This document shows, piece after piece, positions 37,423-50,258 of a stretch of 64,000 nucleotides of DNA (the stretch's first letter is position 1; every line of letters begins with the position of its first letter). This stretch comes from Atherinomorus stipes (taxonomy: Eukaryota > Chordata > Actinopteri > Atheriniformes > Atherinidae): positions 1,736,001 through 1,800,000 of the forward strand of contig JALJCO010003968.1 in assembly GCA_023101725.1 (NCBI GenBank). Reading direction: 5' to 3'. The notes under the pieces were generated by a model that was not told the DNA's origin, ran no database searches, and saw nothing but the letters and a program-made list of their open reading frames with translations. The translations under genes were made by a program, and so were the position numbers.

Positions 37423-39584
37423 GATTTATGGTTGATATGTATAAAAAAAAAGTTTCTTTAGTAAACACCTTCACATATGCATTAGGGAAGCTTGTATGTG
37501 GCAAAGACAAAGTTATGAGTTTACTTCATTCTCTGCCTTCTCACCTGCAACCAAAACAGTGCTTCTTAATTTGTTGGGTTTCCCTGCAGAGATGACTTCA
37601 GCCAAAATGAAATAAAAAAATGAATGGAAAAAAAAAGAAGGAAATTCTCCATTTCATTTTTTCTTCTCCCATTTGGTGGTTTTAGGCCCTCAACATCTCC
37701 CGGGGTGCTGCTTCGTGAGGTTTTCCTCTCAAAAAGTGGAGAAAATTGCTAGTGAAAGAGATGTGGTGTTAAAGAGAAAAAAACTGCTGTTTGTAAAATT
37801 TCTTCGTGTACAAGGTGTCAGATGGAGAATTTCTAACCTGTTGAAGTGATGCAATAGTTGCAGCGATACAGAGCAGCTCCTCCCGAGAAGCTTGCCGTCA
37901 TACACACTCCACATCCAACCTAGTTTAGTTCGAATCTTCAGAAGAAATTTTGAGCTTTGAAACAAACAAAAAAAGAACATGTCAAACTTTAGTGATCATT
38001 CTTACAGACTCAGTATATTGCTGCCAAAGGCGATCCAACCAGAAAGTGACTTTGTAGGCTCTTGTAGTTCAGGAACAGCAAGAGTTCAGGGTAATCTCAT
38101 ACTTCTGGACCAACTGAGTAGCATCTGAGATGTGTATGTCATCACGTGTAAGCCTCCAGAATAACTTTTTGCATTAGTTTCCCTGGTGCATTTCTTTTTT
38201 AAAATCTACATTACATCCCAAAATATTTAATGTTCAGTCTGTTAAAGGGTCAAAGCATGTATTTTTATTTCCAGTTGGCTAGCATTGAGTCTGAGGCTAC
38301 CTGCAGTGCTCTGCTTGCAGTCTTTTCACGGTCAGGCATAGTTTAATATTTAACTCCACCAATGACACTGGAGCTTTCAGAGCTGGGATCGGCGATGTGT
38401 GTGACAGGCCACGTGGCTTTTTTTTTTCTGATGAAAACAAATGATCCATATTCCTTTTCTTCTTGAGTTACAGGTGCCCAGCTTGTCTTTTCATTTTTAC
38501 CAGATGCTGGTACGTGCCCCTCTTGGTTAGTAGCCTACGGGTTGCATTTTCAAATGCACACACACACCAGTTTAGAAGAATCTCTGGGGCAGAACCAGTC
38601 AGAAGTGAAGACCTGACCCTCTTCTACCATTGATTCACCCTGGAGCATGGAGCCCTTTCAACAGTTATTCAATTTAAGATTGATTTTTCAATGCTTCTTT
38701 GGTTGTATGTTTAATAAAAGTTTGTCCTTTTCATCATTTTGGGAAAAGCAGGAAGATTCGATCTGAAAGAGTTTGGTACTGCCTGATTGTGTGTGGACTT
38801 TGTGGCCAATCCTGTCAAACGTACTGTAATATTTATACTCAACTTGCTGCAATTCTCTTGAACGGTAATATAAAATGTACTCTCTCATCCCACATATTCA
38901 AAATCCTATTTCAAAGATTTCAAAGGGGGGAAAAAAAGAGTATTACCAAGAATAGAAGAATATTGTCAGGAGTTGCATCACTTATCAGGATCTGCTCTAC
39001 TCGGCAACATCGACAGGCTCGTCGGGGAACCTGTGAACATGATTAACCAACCACAGCTAAGAGGGCGCTGGGCAGAGTGAGTCTTCGCCACGCTGAGCCA
39101 GACAGTCCCAGGAGTTGTGTATTTCTGTCATTTGCATGTGTGTATGAGACGTTCCCCTCTCCTCCAGCTCGGAGCGCATATTTTCTCTCAGGTCAATCCC
39201 CTTATTGTTAAGTTACATAACAGCACTTAGTCGAGCAACAATCGAGCAGCGACGGTGCTAAGGGCTGCAGGATAGCTGTGCTTCCTCTCTGACACTGCTC
39301 TGCCTGAGAGCTCTGCTCAGAGTTGTTGACTTTTCAACCCACTTAGTGAAGTTGACTCTTTCTTACATCGACCTCTTCCTTATGCGAGTCAAATCTCTGG
39401 TAATGGAGTCGTGTATGGCAGCAGCTCTTACGCTGTGTGATTTGTTGTTCTTTTTTGTGTTGTTTGTTGTTGCAATGTGTGGTTGTTAATTTTGAAGTCA
39501 GAACTTTCCTCTTTGAAAAGGATTTTTGGGTCTAGAGATTGTTGCCAGAGGTGCGTTTCCTTGGTTACACCGTAGATAAATGAT

Positions 39585-39725
39585 AAGGTGCAGGTGGTGA
39601 ATTGCCGTGGCTCCTTTGGGTCCCGTGGTTGGCAGCGCGAAGCCTCTGTGGATCGGTCTCATCCGCCGGATGCTGGATCGGGTTGGGATCTGGGGAGTTT
39701 GGATGCTGCGTTGGTTTCCGGCCTT
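39585..39725 (-). mobile_element. Tc1-like transposase C-terminal fragment
   Basis: On the minus strand one frame reads HPNSPDPNPIQHPADETDPQ, a decayed form of the SPDLNPIEHLWD motif around the last catalytic residue of Tc1-like transposases. Only about 140 bp is recognisable. It is a different subfamily copy from the one at 920-1690 and is not functional. Confidence 0.5.
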
Positions 39726-41751
39726 TCCCCTCAGCATCCTTCATGTGCTCGATCTACAGCAGCTTTTAAGTGGGTGGTATGTGTCAAAGTAGCATTCATG
39801 AATATCAGCGTGAAAGGTTCTTTCGCAGAATTTAGAAATAAGATGAAATGATTTGCTTTATCAACCTCATCCATCAGAGATTTAACATTCATATAAAACT
39901 GATGCAGTTTTCCACTTTTATACATTCATACAACAATAAATTTAAGAATAAAGATTTGAAGGAAAAAAAATCTCCTGAATCACCACTTTTTGTAGAAATT
40001 GTAAAGTGATTAATAATGAAGAACAAAAAGCTTGTATTGGATACTCCTTGGCTGGTTATAAATGATGTGATGCAGTTTTGCTGCATCATTAGAGCAGCTT
40101 TTGTTACTCTGAGGGAGCTGTTAGGGAAAGTGAAGTCTGAATCAGAAATGGCCGGACCCACACATGACTTGGAGGGTTGGAGATCAGGCAGCACAGAGCC
40201 GGAGCTGCCCTCCTCGTCTTCTCCAGTCTATTCATAGACAAGGCGCCTCTGAGTGACTGTTTACAGCTTTTCTTCTTACTCAGTGACTTCTCCGACGACT
40301 CCCACATGTGGGTTTTCATCTCTTTGGCAGGAAGGCATACCTTGTGGAGGAGGGAAGCTTAGGCCCAGCCTGATGGTTGTAGCAGGCTGAAATGCACTCA
40401 GTCTTACACCTGCTTTGTTTAAAGTGGCTTTGGCTAAAGTGCCTCGCCTCACCCCCTCCTGCCTCTACAGCTGGCACATTGTTTCATCCGTCACGCACCC
40501 TATAAAAACATAATAGCTGTGATTTACAGTGCAAATATTAATAAATGGCATCATCATATAAATAGTCGAGTGAGGCCATTGTGACTGTGCAGCACTTTAG
40601 GATTGTGTCCAGGGACAAGTACGGAGCTAAAGTGCTGACAGACCTACAGTTAAAACGTAGGAGGATGCTGTCACACTGTACTCATCCTGTTAGATGTTTT
40701 TATTAGTACTTTCCTCTCCCTCCCACCAGCCCCCTTTTCTGTCTTTATTCTGCTGATACAACCTCCTCCCGTCTGCTGACTAACTGACCCACATTCCTCC
40801 ATGTGACTCGTTGCCCTTCGCGTGTGTGTAAGCATGCTTGCTGTTTTTATCATTTGGTGTATGTCTGTGTATGTGTGCGTGCAATCTTGTGCCAACCTCC
40901 GTCAAAAAATCATGCAGCGTCCCTCAGGCCTCAGCGGGAGCCGGGTAGAAAATAATTTCTCAGAGTGGCACGAATGTTGAGCATAATGAGTTGTAAAATT
41001 CCTCATTAATTCGCTCTGGTTTTGTCAGCTTGTGCTGCGTTCCTCTTCATTTGAGCTGCTCTGGCTGCAGAGGGGACATTTCTTAATTTGATTTAAATAA
41101 CTGATGCTTTCTGAGGTGAAGCTCCCTCTAGTGGAGAAGGTCTGGAAGAGAAATCAAATTAATTATTTATTTACCCCCTTTTTAAAAAGAAGAAGAAGAA
41201 GAAGAAAAAAAAAAGAAATTCAGTGCAACTTTCATGCTTAAAAAATGGAAAAAACTGTGCAAAATTTCCATTTAGCATCCACTTCTCATGAGCCAATTTT
41301 AGAAAGCCTGGAAATCAAGATTTATTTGTGACCCAAATAAAAGATTTAGCTGAAATTCACCCAGCTCTGCAACTACTGACGCTGCATTTTCATCGCTGTT
41401 TGCACTGCACTCACATTCCTCTGTTTTTAATTTGCACATCATGCATTTTTCATGTCGTGTAAGTGATGTTTTGCTTTCCATAATTCAGTTATATGTCGCT
41501 CTAAGTCACTGTGTGTACAGTGTACTTTGATTGTGGCCTCCTGAGGGCACAGCAGATGTAAATTAGTTTCAAGATAACCCTGCTGCAGAACATTAAATGG
41601 CAGCATTTTTATAACACATTGCACCATGTGAAGCTCCTCACATGAGATTAAAGAAATATGATTTATCATCTAAAAATCAGTTGAATAAAATGGGCTCACT
41701 TCTTAAACTGCCATCAGTAACAATCTTTGCTCCTGCTTTCTTGAATTTCAG

Positions 41752-41904
41752 GTACAGATCAGCAACAAACTAAGTTCCTGAGGAAATTCAGAGGAAGGAT
41801 ACAAACGCACATCAGAAGGGAGGCGAGCGTTTAAAGCTGCGGCAGGATGGCCCTGGTGGAAAAACATAAAGTGAAACGACAGCGGCTGGACAGAATCTGT
41901 GAGG
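41752..41904 (+). CDS. ctbp2: first coding exon of CtBP2 (co-repressor isoform)
   Basis: The exon starts after the acceptor TTGAATTTCAG (AG at 41750-41751), has a 95-base leader, and begins coding at ATG 41847 (RBS not applicable; context GGCAGGATGG). It encodes MALVEKHKVKRQRLDRICE plus one base and ends at donor GGTGAGT (41905). This differs at one residue from the N-terminus of human CtBP2 (MALVDKHKVKRQRLDRICE). CtBP2 is an NAD(H)-binding transcriptional co-repressor that binds PxDLS motifs. Its short basic N-terminus, with the Lys residues at positions 6, 8 and 10 kept here, carries the nuclear-localisation signal and p300 acetylation sites (established for mammals). The phase-1 end needs a following G-completing exon (GIRPQIMNG in the family), which lies beyond this window. 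Confidence 0.93.
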
Positions 41905-44900
41905 GTGAGTAACTTTTTGCTGGCGGTGCATGTGGAAATTGATCATTTGGGTTGCTGGAAGTTTTGTGTCTTTTTGTGTGCACGTGTGACTTGGAATGCA
42001 TGTGGGTGGTTCTCCACCTTTGTTTCTTCACTGCAGAAGTTTTCACAAATATTGAAGTTCTTCAGCTGTCTGCAAATTCAGTGCAAAGCCGGTGCGATTG
42101 CTAGCATGAGTGCTTGTGAGTGTCAGAGGGAGTCTTCAAACTTCTTCTGTGAAGGATGTTTTAAGGAGTAAGTGTGTCAGAGGTGGAGTTGGCCTGCTCG
42201 CTGGCAAAATGAGACTTGAGTTTGATGTTTCCAGATTGTTGGAGAGATGAAGAAGAGGGTTTGTGATGAAGTGAAGTGTTCCTCTAAGCCCTTGGATTGA
42301 TTATAGGGGCTTGTTAGATTGATTTGTGTTTGTTTGCGCCGTTACACATCTGTGTGTTTTAAGATTAGCAGAAGTTAAAACAAGAGATTTTCCCTTTGTT
42401 TTTATTTTTCTTGTTTATTTAACCATTAACAGGAACTGCTGAGTGTTTCAGTCATTATTTGCTGTCTATAAATGTGTGTCCATTTTCTTTTTGTAAAATT
42501 AGTATAGCTGCTTATACTCTGTAATTCTAGTATCTCCCCTTTAACTAGGATCCTTTGTCTAGATCTGAAATATTTACACCACAACAAACAGCACCATTTA
42601 TTTGAAAACAAAATACTGAGCGGTTGTTGATTTAAGTAAAAAAAAAAAACAACAAAAAAAACATATATGATGCAGTTTTTATCATTTACATGATCATTAA
42701 ATAGTTTTTAGTCACTAAAAGTGATAGGATGTCTGACAGATTAACTGATTATATTGTTTTTTTGTTTAACTTCAACCTGTAAACTTTATCAGACATTAAA
42801 CAACATGCTTTTTTTTCCTTTTAAGATTTTGGACTATTTTCTATATCAACATATCCAAAATCAGACAGATGTCCAAAATATTAATCCAAGTGTTTTACTA
42901 TGTTTTGTTTATGTAAATCTATGAAAATCTTTGCATATTTGACTAAATAAGACCTTATTTTAATTTGAAATCTAGATATTTTCCAAATCATTGTAGAAAG
43001 AAATGTGTAAGTAGATTAAATTATTTTACAGTAAATTTTAGTTTTTATCAGTGTTTTGTGGAATTATATGATATAAACCTGTTTATAATCAGAAATCTGC
43101 CCTGGTAGTAGTAAAACCACCACACCTTCCATTTTCACTACCATGTATATTCTGAATATTTTGAATAAAATGGGGGTTTATATTTAATTTATAACCTGTT
43201 CTGATGAGACTTTATTAATACAGCCATGTAAATCAGATTTTTTTTTTTTTTTAACTGAAAAGGTGAATTTTAAACCTTGCTTTTTCAATACTCAGATTCA
43301 TATGCAAAACAATATGCACAAATGAGCATATTTTTGGTTTTATAAGAAGTCTAACTTTTATATTTAAACACAAAATAAAAAAAATAGAAAAACAAGAAAT
43401 GATTGAGGTTATGTTTGTAATCAATAGGGACAGTTTGATTTTATATAACAATTTAAACCAGTTTCTCCTATTATCCGAAAAATGAAGACACATGTCTTAA
43501 ATGTGTAGTTTTACCCATATTCTATGACAGACTTTTTTTTTGTTCATGTTGCAAACACATCCACATGTCTAATGTTGTGTTTTTGACACTGCAACTGGAT
43601 CCTCACATCCTCCACGCGATCCATACTGGGTCAAAACTGGCAGTTGTGGAAACTAATTGTCAAATAAGGCAGAAAGCAGAGCCTAATAACTTTTTATTTT
43701 ATTTTTACAAAGTGAATAATACGAAATGATAAGAGTAAGACTATGCAGAAATTTTGTTGCAATCAGTTGTTTTGCGTTTAGGTTAATGGGTTCAATTTAA
43801 AAGAACAAAATAATTTTCTTAAAAATGTTTACATACTCTACATCGACATGCCACAGAATATTAAATAACAACATTACTCTTTGTTAATTTCTGAGGGAAA
43901 CCCATAGATGTAAGAACATTTTTTTACTAGATTCCCAAATGAAACAGTGATGCTGCTGTTTCCACCCTCAGAATGAGAGCCACATGTGGCATCTTAAAAC
44001 TCTCCAAACCATCAACTTCCTCCCCCTCCCTGACTGGAAACATATTTCCCTTCTACTTTTATTTATTTATTTCACACCAGAATAATTAACGGTGCTGAGC
44101 AATAAGTCAGAGATCATATGACGATGTTTCCGGAGCCGTTACTGACATCTCCTGCAGTGTCTCTTATCAACAATGAAGCCACTCTGCCAGAGAGGCAGGG
44201 GGATTTTTCTCTGCTGTACTTAGTCACCACAGCTGCTCTTAAAAAGTGTATAGAGGGTGATTCACATCGGGGAAGTTAAGAGATCAGAGGGTGCTGAATC
44301 ACACCGTTTCCACGGCAGCATTAAATCTACTCAGCCATATAAAAAGGGTATTTCGAAACCAGAGGCATGGGGCGTCAAAGCCACCCACTGTTATCTAAAA
44401 ACAGAGTGCTGGGACCGAGGCGTGAAAAATAAATCAAAGTTCGTATCATGAGTATTGACAAAAACAAGAACGCTATGGAGTGATTGTGATTGCGACGCCG
44501 TCATGGGTTGCACTTGGCAAGACAGCAAGAGCAGCTTCCCTAATCTCCATTTATCTTCAGAGGATAACTGTGTCAATCCAATACTTGTTTCCCAGCGAAG
44601 TGCATTGATTACATCTTTACTCACTGTGATGAGTGGCTAACTGAGCTGCGCCTGTGTCCCAAATTGCATTCGAAATGGCTGATCAAGTGTGGCTGTTTAC
44701 CTCCCATCAAGAGTAGTCATGCTGCTGGAATGTAGATTTTACTGGGATGGTGGATTTGTCACTGTTTTTTTTTTTTTTTTGTGTGATTCTCTCTCTCTGA
44801 AGTCCAAGGGTACTTAAATTATAATCATACAGAAACTCGAAGCTGAGAACTAAAAAAAAAAAAAAAAAAAAAAACCCTTTGGACAGCAAATCAATAATCA

Positions 44901-47900
44901 GATTCAAATCAGGTTCCAGAGGGAGTTGCTCATAAACCACCCTGAGTTGTACACATTATGTTTTGGGATCAGTTAGCAGAGCTACTTGTTTGATATCTGC
45001 ATATAATCCACTGCATAACTGCTGTTTTTTTCTTTCGCTTACAGTTTTTCTTTCTTTTTTAAGTATTCTTAGCTAAGGTGAATAGTTGCACACTAATTTT
45101 TTAAAGCAGAAAAATCCAGTTTCCAGCACGAAAAAATAGTACCTCATGAAATATGTGTGTATTATTTGCAGCCACTGTATCTGTAAACTATTAATTATCC
45201 AAATGACTACAGTCATTTTTCAAATAAGCCCATAAAAGTATTGTTTAGTTTAGTTATCAGCCTCTAAAATATATACGGTACAAATGTTCCTTCTGTTGTG
45301 GGTTTAATTAAGTGCCAAGAAGAGTGTTACCGCAATAAGGGAACTGTGACAAACATCTGTTGTCAGCATCAGTTCCCATACTCCCTCATTCCCCCATTTT
45401 CTCTAACTCTCTGTCTGCCTGTGTCTCCTTCTGTCCGCTCCATCTGTGTTCCCAGCATGCATTGGCTCGGGCGGCAGCACAAAGTCGTTGCCATTGCCGT
45501 TTAGCCAGAGCTAACTGACTGATCCAGGCAGAGATGGGATGCGAGAGGTGCTGCGATGTGAAGTAGGTCGCAGTGACAGCATGTTCCTGAATGTTGCTTT
45601 ATTTACACGTTGTGAGTTTGTGATTGGATGCAAACACCACAAGGTGGGGTAGTGGAATTTGTCATGATGAGTCCAAGTGTCTGCAGCTCAATGGAGATGT
45701 AGATGCCTGTTTGAGTGGGTTTTTTTGTTTTAATAGTGAATAATGTGACCATTAACACCAAAATATTTCATTTTATGGGAACATTTATATTCTCCCATTT
45801 CACAGACCTGACAAAAAGCTCTATATTAAACAGGAAATAAAATCAGGGAGTTGGAGTGGGAACGTAGAGGAGGGAGGTGACCTGATGTCATCCTCTCTAA
45901 GGGGTACGAGGGTGGGGAACATGGGGTCTCCCTGTCCTGAGCTTTTTAAAAAGGCCTCTGCTTCATGTATTTGCTGTTATCCCTCCCTTTCTTCCCCGTG
46001 CTTTGGCATCCCGCTCCGGTATGAAATCATCAGAGTAGTGTCTGGTCCGACGCCCCCGCCTTCATGCTTGTTCCATGTGCCTCACCAAAAACCATGATCC
46101 TGTTTCAAGTCTTTATGGAGAGTATAGGAGGGAAGAAAAGCTGAGGGGGAGCAGGGTGCAGATATAGAAAAATGGTGAAATGTGTTATTTTGGGAGGGAA
46201 AAATCTGGCACAAGCATCATCTGAATGTGACTCTTCTTGGTCCTTTGCTAATGTGTGAGTTTGCAAATGCAGGTTAGCAATTGCTCAAAGTTTCAGAAGA
46301 GCTCCTGGAAAATTTCTTAATGAACTCCTCAGCTTTGGAGTATTGTTGTGACCCGTGGCTTCCTTGGATCAGGTGGCAGACTGGGTGAAGGATGGCTCAG
46401 AGGTGCCCAAAGGAAATAGAGTAAAGGTGGAGGGAACTCTGTAACATAGCTGAAATGGAAGAAATCGTGTAGAATTTGCAGGGTGCTTCTTTGTGTTGAT
46501 GCATACTTGCACACTGGGAGAAAAAAAAGTGTGCCACTTAAAATTTTTCCAATTACCCAACAAACATAACTTTGATTTACATAAAGGCTACCTTTGTTGC
46601 TGTTTACTTGCATTTACAGCCCCTTTATTCCCTGTGGAGATGCTTTCAGAGAACAATCCCACTAGAATCACATATACAGAAGCTATGCACATACTGTCTC
46701 TTAACTCTGCATTACAATTCATCTGACAACATTATGCTTTACAGAGGTATTGGCATTGTAATCTCATTTTCATTTAGTGCCTCCTGCCACACGCTCATGC
46801 ATAAGTCAGTGTGTTTAACATTCAAATTGTGCCTTTGGTACGTGATGTGTCACACTATAGGAGACAGTTGTTTTTATGTCTGTTGTGGGGCAGTTTTCAC
46901 TTTGAGTTGGCGTGATTCTTATTCATGTATGCGTGTTGGACCAAGGCCAGAGCTTTAGCGGTGGATTACACATGCGAATGAAAAGGGACATAAATGAAGA
47001 GCCGCACGGCAGAAGTCAAGCAGAGCAGGGTCAAACGATTGCAAAGCAAATGTGCGGCTGTGTGGCCAGAGGGGTGATGGTAAGTTTCTAAATCAGCTTG
47101 TTGCATGTGAAACCCTGGATTTCAATATTCGACCAAGGGTGCACATCTTGCATTGTAAAAGCATGCATGCTCACATGCATGCATAAAGTGACCCACCTCT
47201 GGTTCTGCTGCTCGTATAGCTGCAATAATAATGTGGTGGCGAGGTCTGAAAGATGCAGAGTCTATGCATTGTGTATTGTGTCAGCCTGGTTATTTGCTTA
47301 TTGCAGCATTTTTTCTAATTATGGGGAAAGGGTAGAACTGTAAACCTTGAAAACAATGAACAATGCGAGGAAAAAGTATTTTACTGAAATCTATTAACAG
47401 TTAAAACAACCCCTGAATTTGCACCTTCACTTTTGGCTTCTTTATGTTTTAACCATTTTGAAAAATTCACCAATCAAGCTTTACTCAGTCCAAAGTCTTT
47501 ATAAGCTTGTGCTGTGGTGGTATTATATTTGCACTAAAATCCCCAGCTTAATTCCTAAATCCCTCTGTTACAGTAAAACTGGCGATGTGTGCACAGTCTG
47601 GAAACTATGGCAAATGGAAGAACATCCAAATTTGAATGTCAAACATTATTTAGTTTGAGACAAACACGACTGTGTGATTTCACTTTTCTGTCAGGATTAG
47701 ATCTGCAAACCCAGCAGAACACACCTCTGCCCCTTCTCTGTGTTCGAGGTTGACTTTATGATTGTGCGTGTGATCCACTCTGCTGGACTGAGAGTCTCTG
47801 GAGAACCAGGCCAGAAGTAATAAGAGGAGTAGAAGAGGTTGGAAAGAGAAGCCCCTTTTGGCCTTGATATAGACGTGGATGCATGTCTGGCTGTACCAGA

Positions 47901-49420
47901 CAGCTGGAACATTTTCCCTCATCCTAAAGCAGTTATGTTTAAGTCTCAGTCAAACTATTAATATTACAGTGATATTTATAATGTATGCTCTCATGGAGTC
48001 TGACTTCTACAGAAGAATTCCTGATTTTGACAGCACAAAGAGTAGTTTCTGCCTTCAAGGTTTAAAAACACACAATGGTTCTCTTTTAGATGATGGATGA
48101 CAGTAGAACACTACCTGTTCAAATGTTTTATTGCTTTTTTGCTATTGCTACTGTCATTTAATAATTCATTCCATCTTGTTCATGTTAGAAATCTGTGACC
48201 CTTGCTCTTGCTGCCTACCCCTTTAAATTCCCTCTTTGACCTTAGTGGAAAACTTTTCTGTCATCCGTGTAGCTGTTTCAGAGAAACTGCCATCAGCTTC
48301 TTTCTATCATCTAGCGAAAACGGCAGAATCGAGGGCTCTTTCTCTGATCTCTTCCTACGCTAATTGCACAACTGATATAAACAAGACATATGTGCCAGAT
48401 ACTGTCATGCCTGCAGGTTTCACAGGCGTTCTGAATTTAGGAAACTTTCCCTTACATGCTGAGATTGTTTTCTCTAAAGTATTAGTCGCTAGGCATTGCT
48501 ATGGCTATGTCTGATATATGGATGAAAATGGACTCCTGCTCACGTTACATGTGCTTTCATGCATTAATAAACAGGGTTCCACTTGGAATCAGCTTTCAAT
48601 AAGGAAATGAGGTGACATCACTATGGTCAAACAAAGCAATAAATGTCTCCCATCATTTACATTATAATGCACAACATGTTGCAAAGTTGTGTTGAATAAC
48701 AGAAGATCATATTGTAGCAAATTTACATGAAGCACTTCCCTTCTGTCGCTTGTGCTTGACAAGAAGTGCACTGCTTGTAAAGGCAGAGGTTGCAGGGGCT
48801 ATATATTAAGTGCTGTTACACAAAGAACTCTCCCCCTCTGCAAACATATGCAGACAAACACAAAGATCCATGCACCCAACACTCCCTCTCTGTTTTTTAT
48901 TTTACACTACAAAGGGGCAAATCCAGATTACAGAGCCCTTTCTATGTGAAGGAGATCAGAGGAGATTTGTGAAAGAGGGGGGAAGGTACTGTATTTTACT
49001 GACAGTAAGATGCATGCGGTTGTAATATATGTAGTAGCATGGATTGGACAAATGAAACAAGCGATGCATTTCATATATTTTTCTTTTTGCGTGACAGAAC
49101 ATACTGTAATATTGATGACTGAGTAGTGGAGGGCAAACAGGACAAGCTCTGCAGGTGGATTTTATTATGCCGTCTGCAATCTCCATGCATTGTAAATTTT
49201 AGTGTCCTGCAGTTGGAGCACAGAAGGTCTGACTGATCCCAAATCAAAGAGAGTGAGGCAGAAACAGTGAGCACCACAGAGCCATCAAGGACATTTCAGA
49301 GTTGGGCTGCAGTTGCGTGGTGGCTCTGCTGCAGGCATGGGGCCTGGGGATTAGTGTCCAATCAGAGTGGATTTGATGTTTACTGACAGCACATGGGACT
49401 TAGCTAAGAGGACTGTATTT
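41905..49420 (+). other. ctbp2 intron between the CtBP2 and RIBEYE first exons
   Basis: No coding exon or recognisable transposase was found in this 7.5 kb. It is AT-rich with A/T runs (for example 43229-43252 and 44851-44873). Numerous short ORFs on both strands show no family similarity. Confidence 0.5.
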
Positions 49421-49769
49421 CATTTGTTTCAATGAAGCTGTGCACCTTGCTTGGCCGCCCCTCCCCATGCTGCGAATCTGGTAGATCTGAAACCTGTTGA
49501 CAACAGCACATCATCAGCAGCTTCAGGTAAGTGTCTTCAGAGGAGGAGGAGTGGGTGGGTGGGGAAAGGGTTTTTTGTGGGGGGTTGGAATCAAAATCAT
49601 TGGCATCACCATCATCATAACCATCACCAGATTCGCTGATATCTGGTTCACGTGACGTCACAGAAGGAAGTGGAATTAAACAGGCTTTATTTAGATGTAA
49701 TCCCTCATAGCAATCGGCAGAGCGAGTAAAATGTCCCAGAGAGGGGGGAGATAAACCTCACTGGATTAG
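49347..49769 (+). promoter_or_regulatory. candidate RIBEYE promoter: OTX/CRX-type sites and E-box/CRE
   Basis: GGGATTAG (49347-49354) and TGGATTAG (49762-49769) are the reverse of CTAATCC-type sites bound by OTX/CRX homeodomain factors in photoreceptors and pineal cells. Between them TTCACGTGACGTCACAG (49647-49663) overlaps a CACGTG E-box (49649-49654) and a full palindromic CRE, TGACGTCA (49653-49660). A further GAGATTAA occurs at about 50005. Their position 0.5-0.9 kb before the RIBEYE start fits a retina/pineal-specific promoter. This is inference from motifs only. Confidence 0.35.
49430..49526 (+). other. possible untranslated leader exon of the RIBEYE transcript
   Basis: A very strong splice donor (CTTCAG followed by GTAAGTG, edge at 49526) lies 0.7 kb before the RIBEYE ATG. 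A pyrimidine-rich tract with acceptor TTTTTTTCTTAG (AG at 50238-50239) immediately precedes the ATG. Together they suggest a leader exon spliced to the main exon. The left end of the leader is unknown and approximate. Confidence 0.3.
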
Positions 49770-50258
49770 TACAAGCCCCTACCCATCCCAACCTATAACC
49801 CAGCCTATCCTCTTTTTTTTTTTTTTCTTTTTTTCCCATTTTTTTATGCCCACTAACAAATGTTAGGTGGCAATCTGAAACCTGCAACCAGTTACTTGGG
49901 CTTCCATGGAATAACTGTTTCCTGTGCAGTCGTGTAGTTGTGTGATTTGGATGTTTTTGTGTGTGGTGTCCTCTTTCCTCTTGCACAACAAGCCAGCATG
50001 ACCGGAGATTAATTATTCAAGGACTGCCAGCTAAAGGGGGAGTCACCTGATAGCTCGGACTTACAATATTACAACCTGATATCAGGTGAAAGGGTGCACC
50101 TTCTCCATTTGCTTGGTCTTTCTTCTTAAGTTCAATGCTTTGATGCTGTTCATGAAGAATTGCATCCAAAAACACCCTGCCAAGAGCTTGTTTTTTCTAT
50201 TTTGTGCATTTTTTTGTGGCTGTTAGGTTTTTTTCTTAGCTTTTTTTCTTTTTTGCCA

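Larger units (their letters stand above)
17627..41751 (+). other. putative first intron of ctbp2, repeat-bearing
   Basis: No exon with family similarity was found across these 24 kb on either strand. The recognisable content is hAT-like elements (23115-23980, 24017-25656, 30716-30923), a related fragment at 32940-33430, a LINE remnant (34045-34300), TTAA-flanked MITEs (34671-34983, 36977-37422), a Tc1 fragment (39585-39725), and G-runs near 21412 and 21900. The rest is unannotated and could include enhancers. Confidence 0.5.

Noticed and set aside
39060..39420. Possible conserved non-coding element or extra ctbp2 leader exon
   Set aside because: The segment looks less repetitive than its neighbours, but without an alignment there is no evidence to support a call.
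46572..46958. 128-codon + strand ORF
   Set aside because: Cys-rich but with no family pattern; in an AT-rich intron with overlapping ORFs in other frames.
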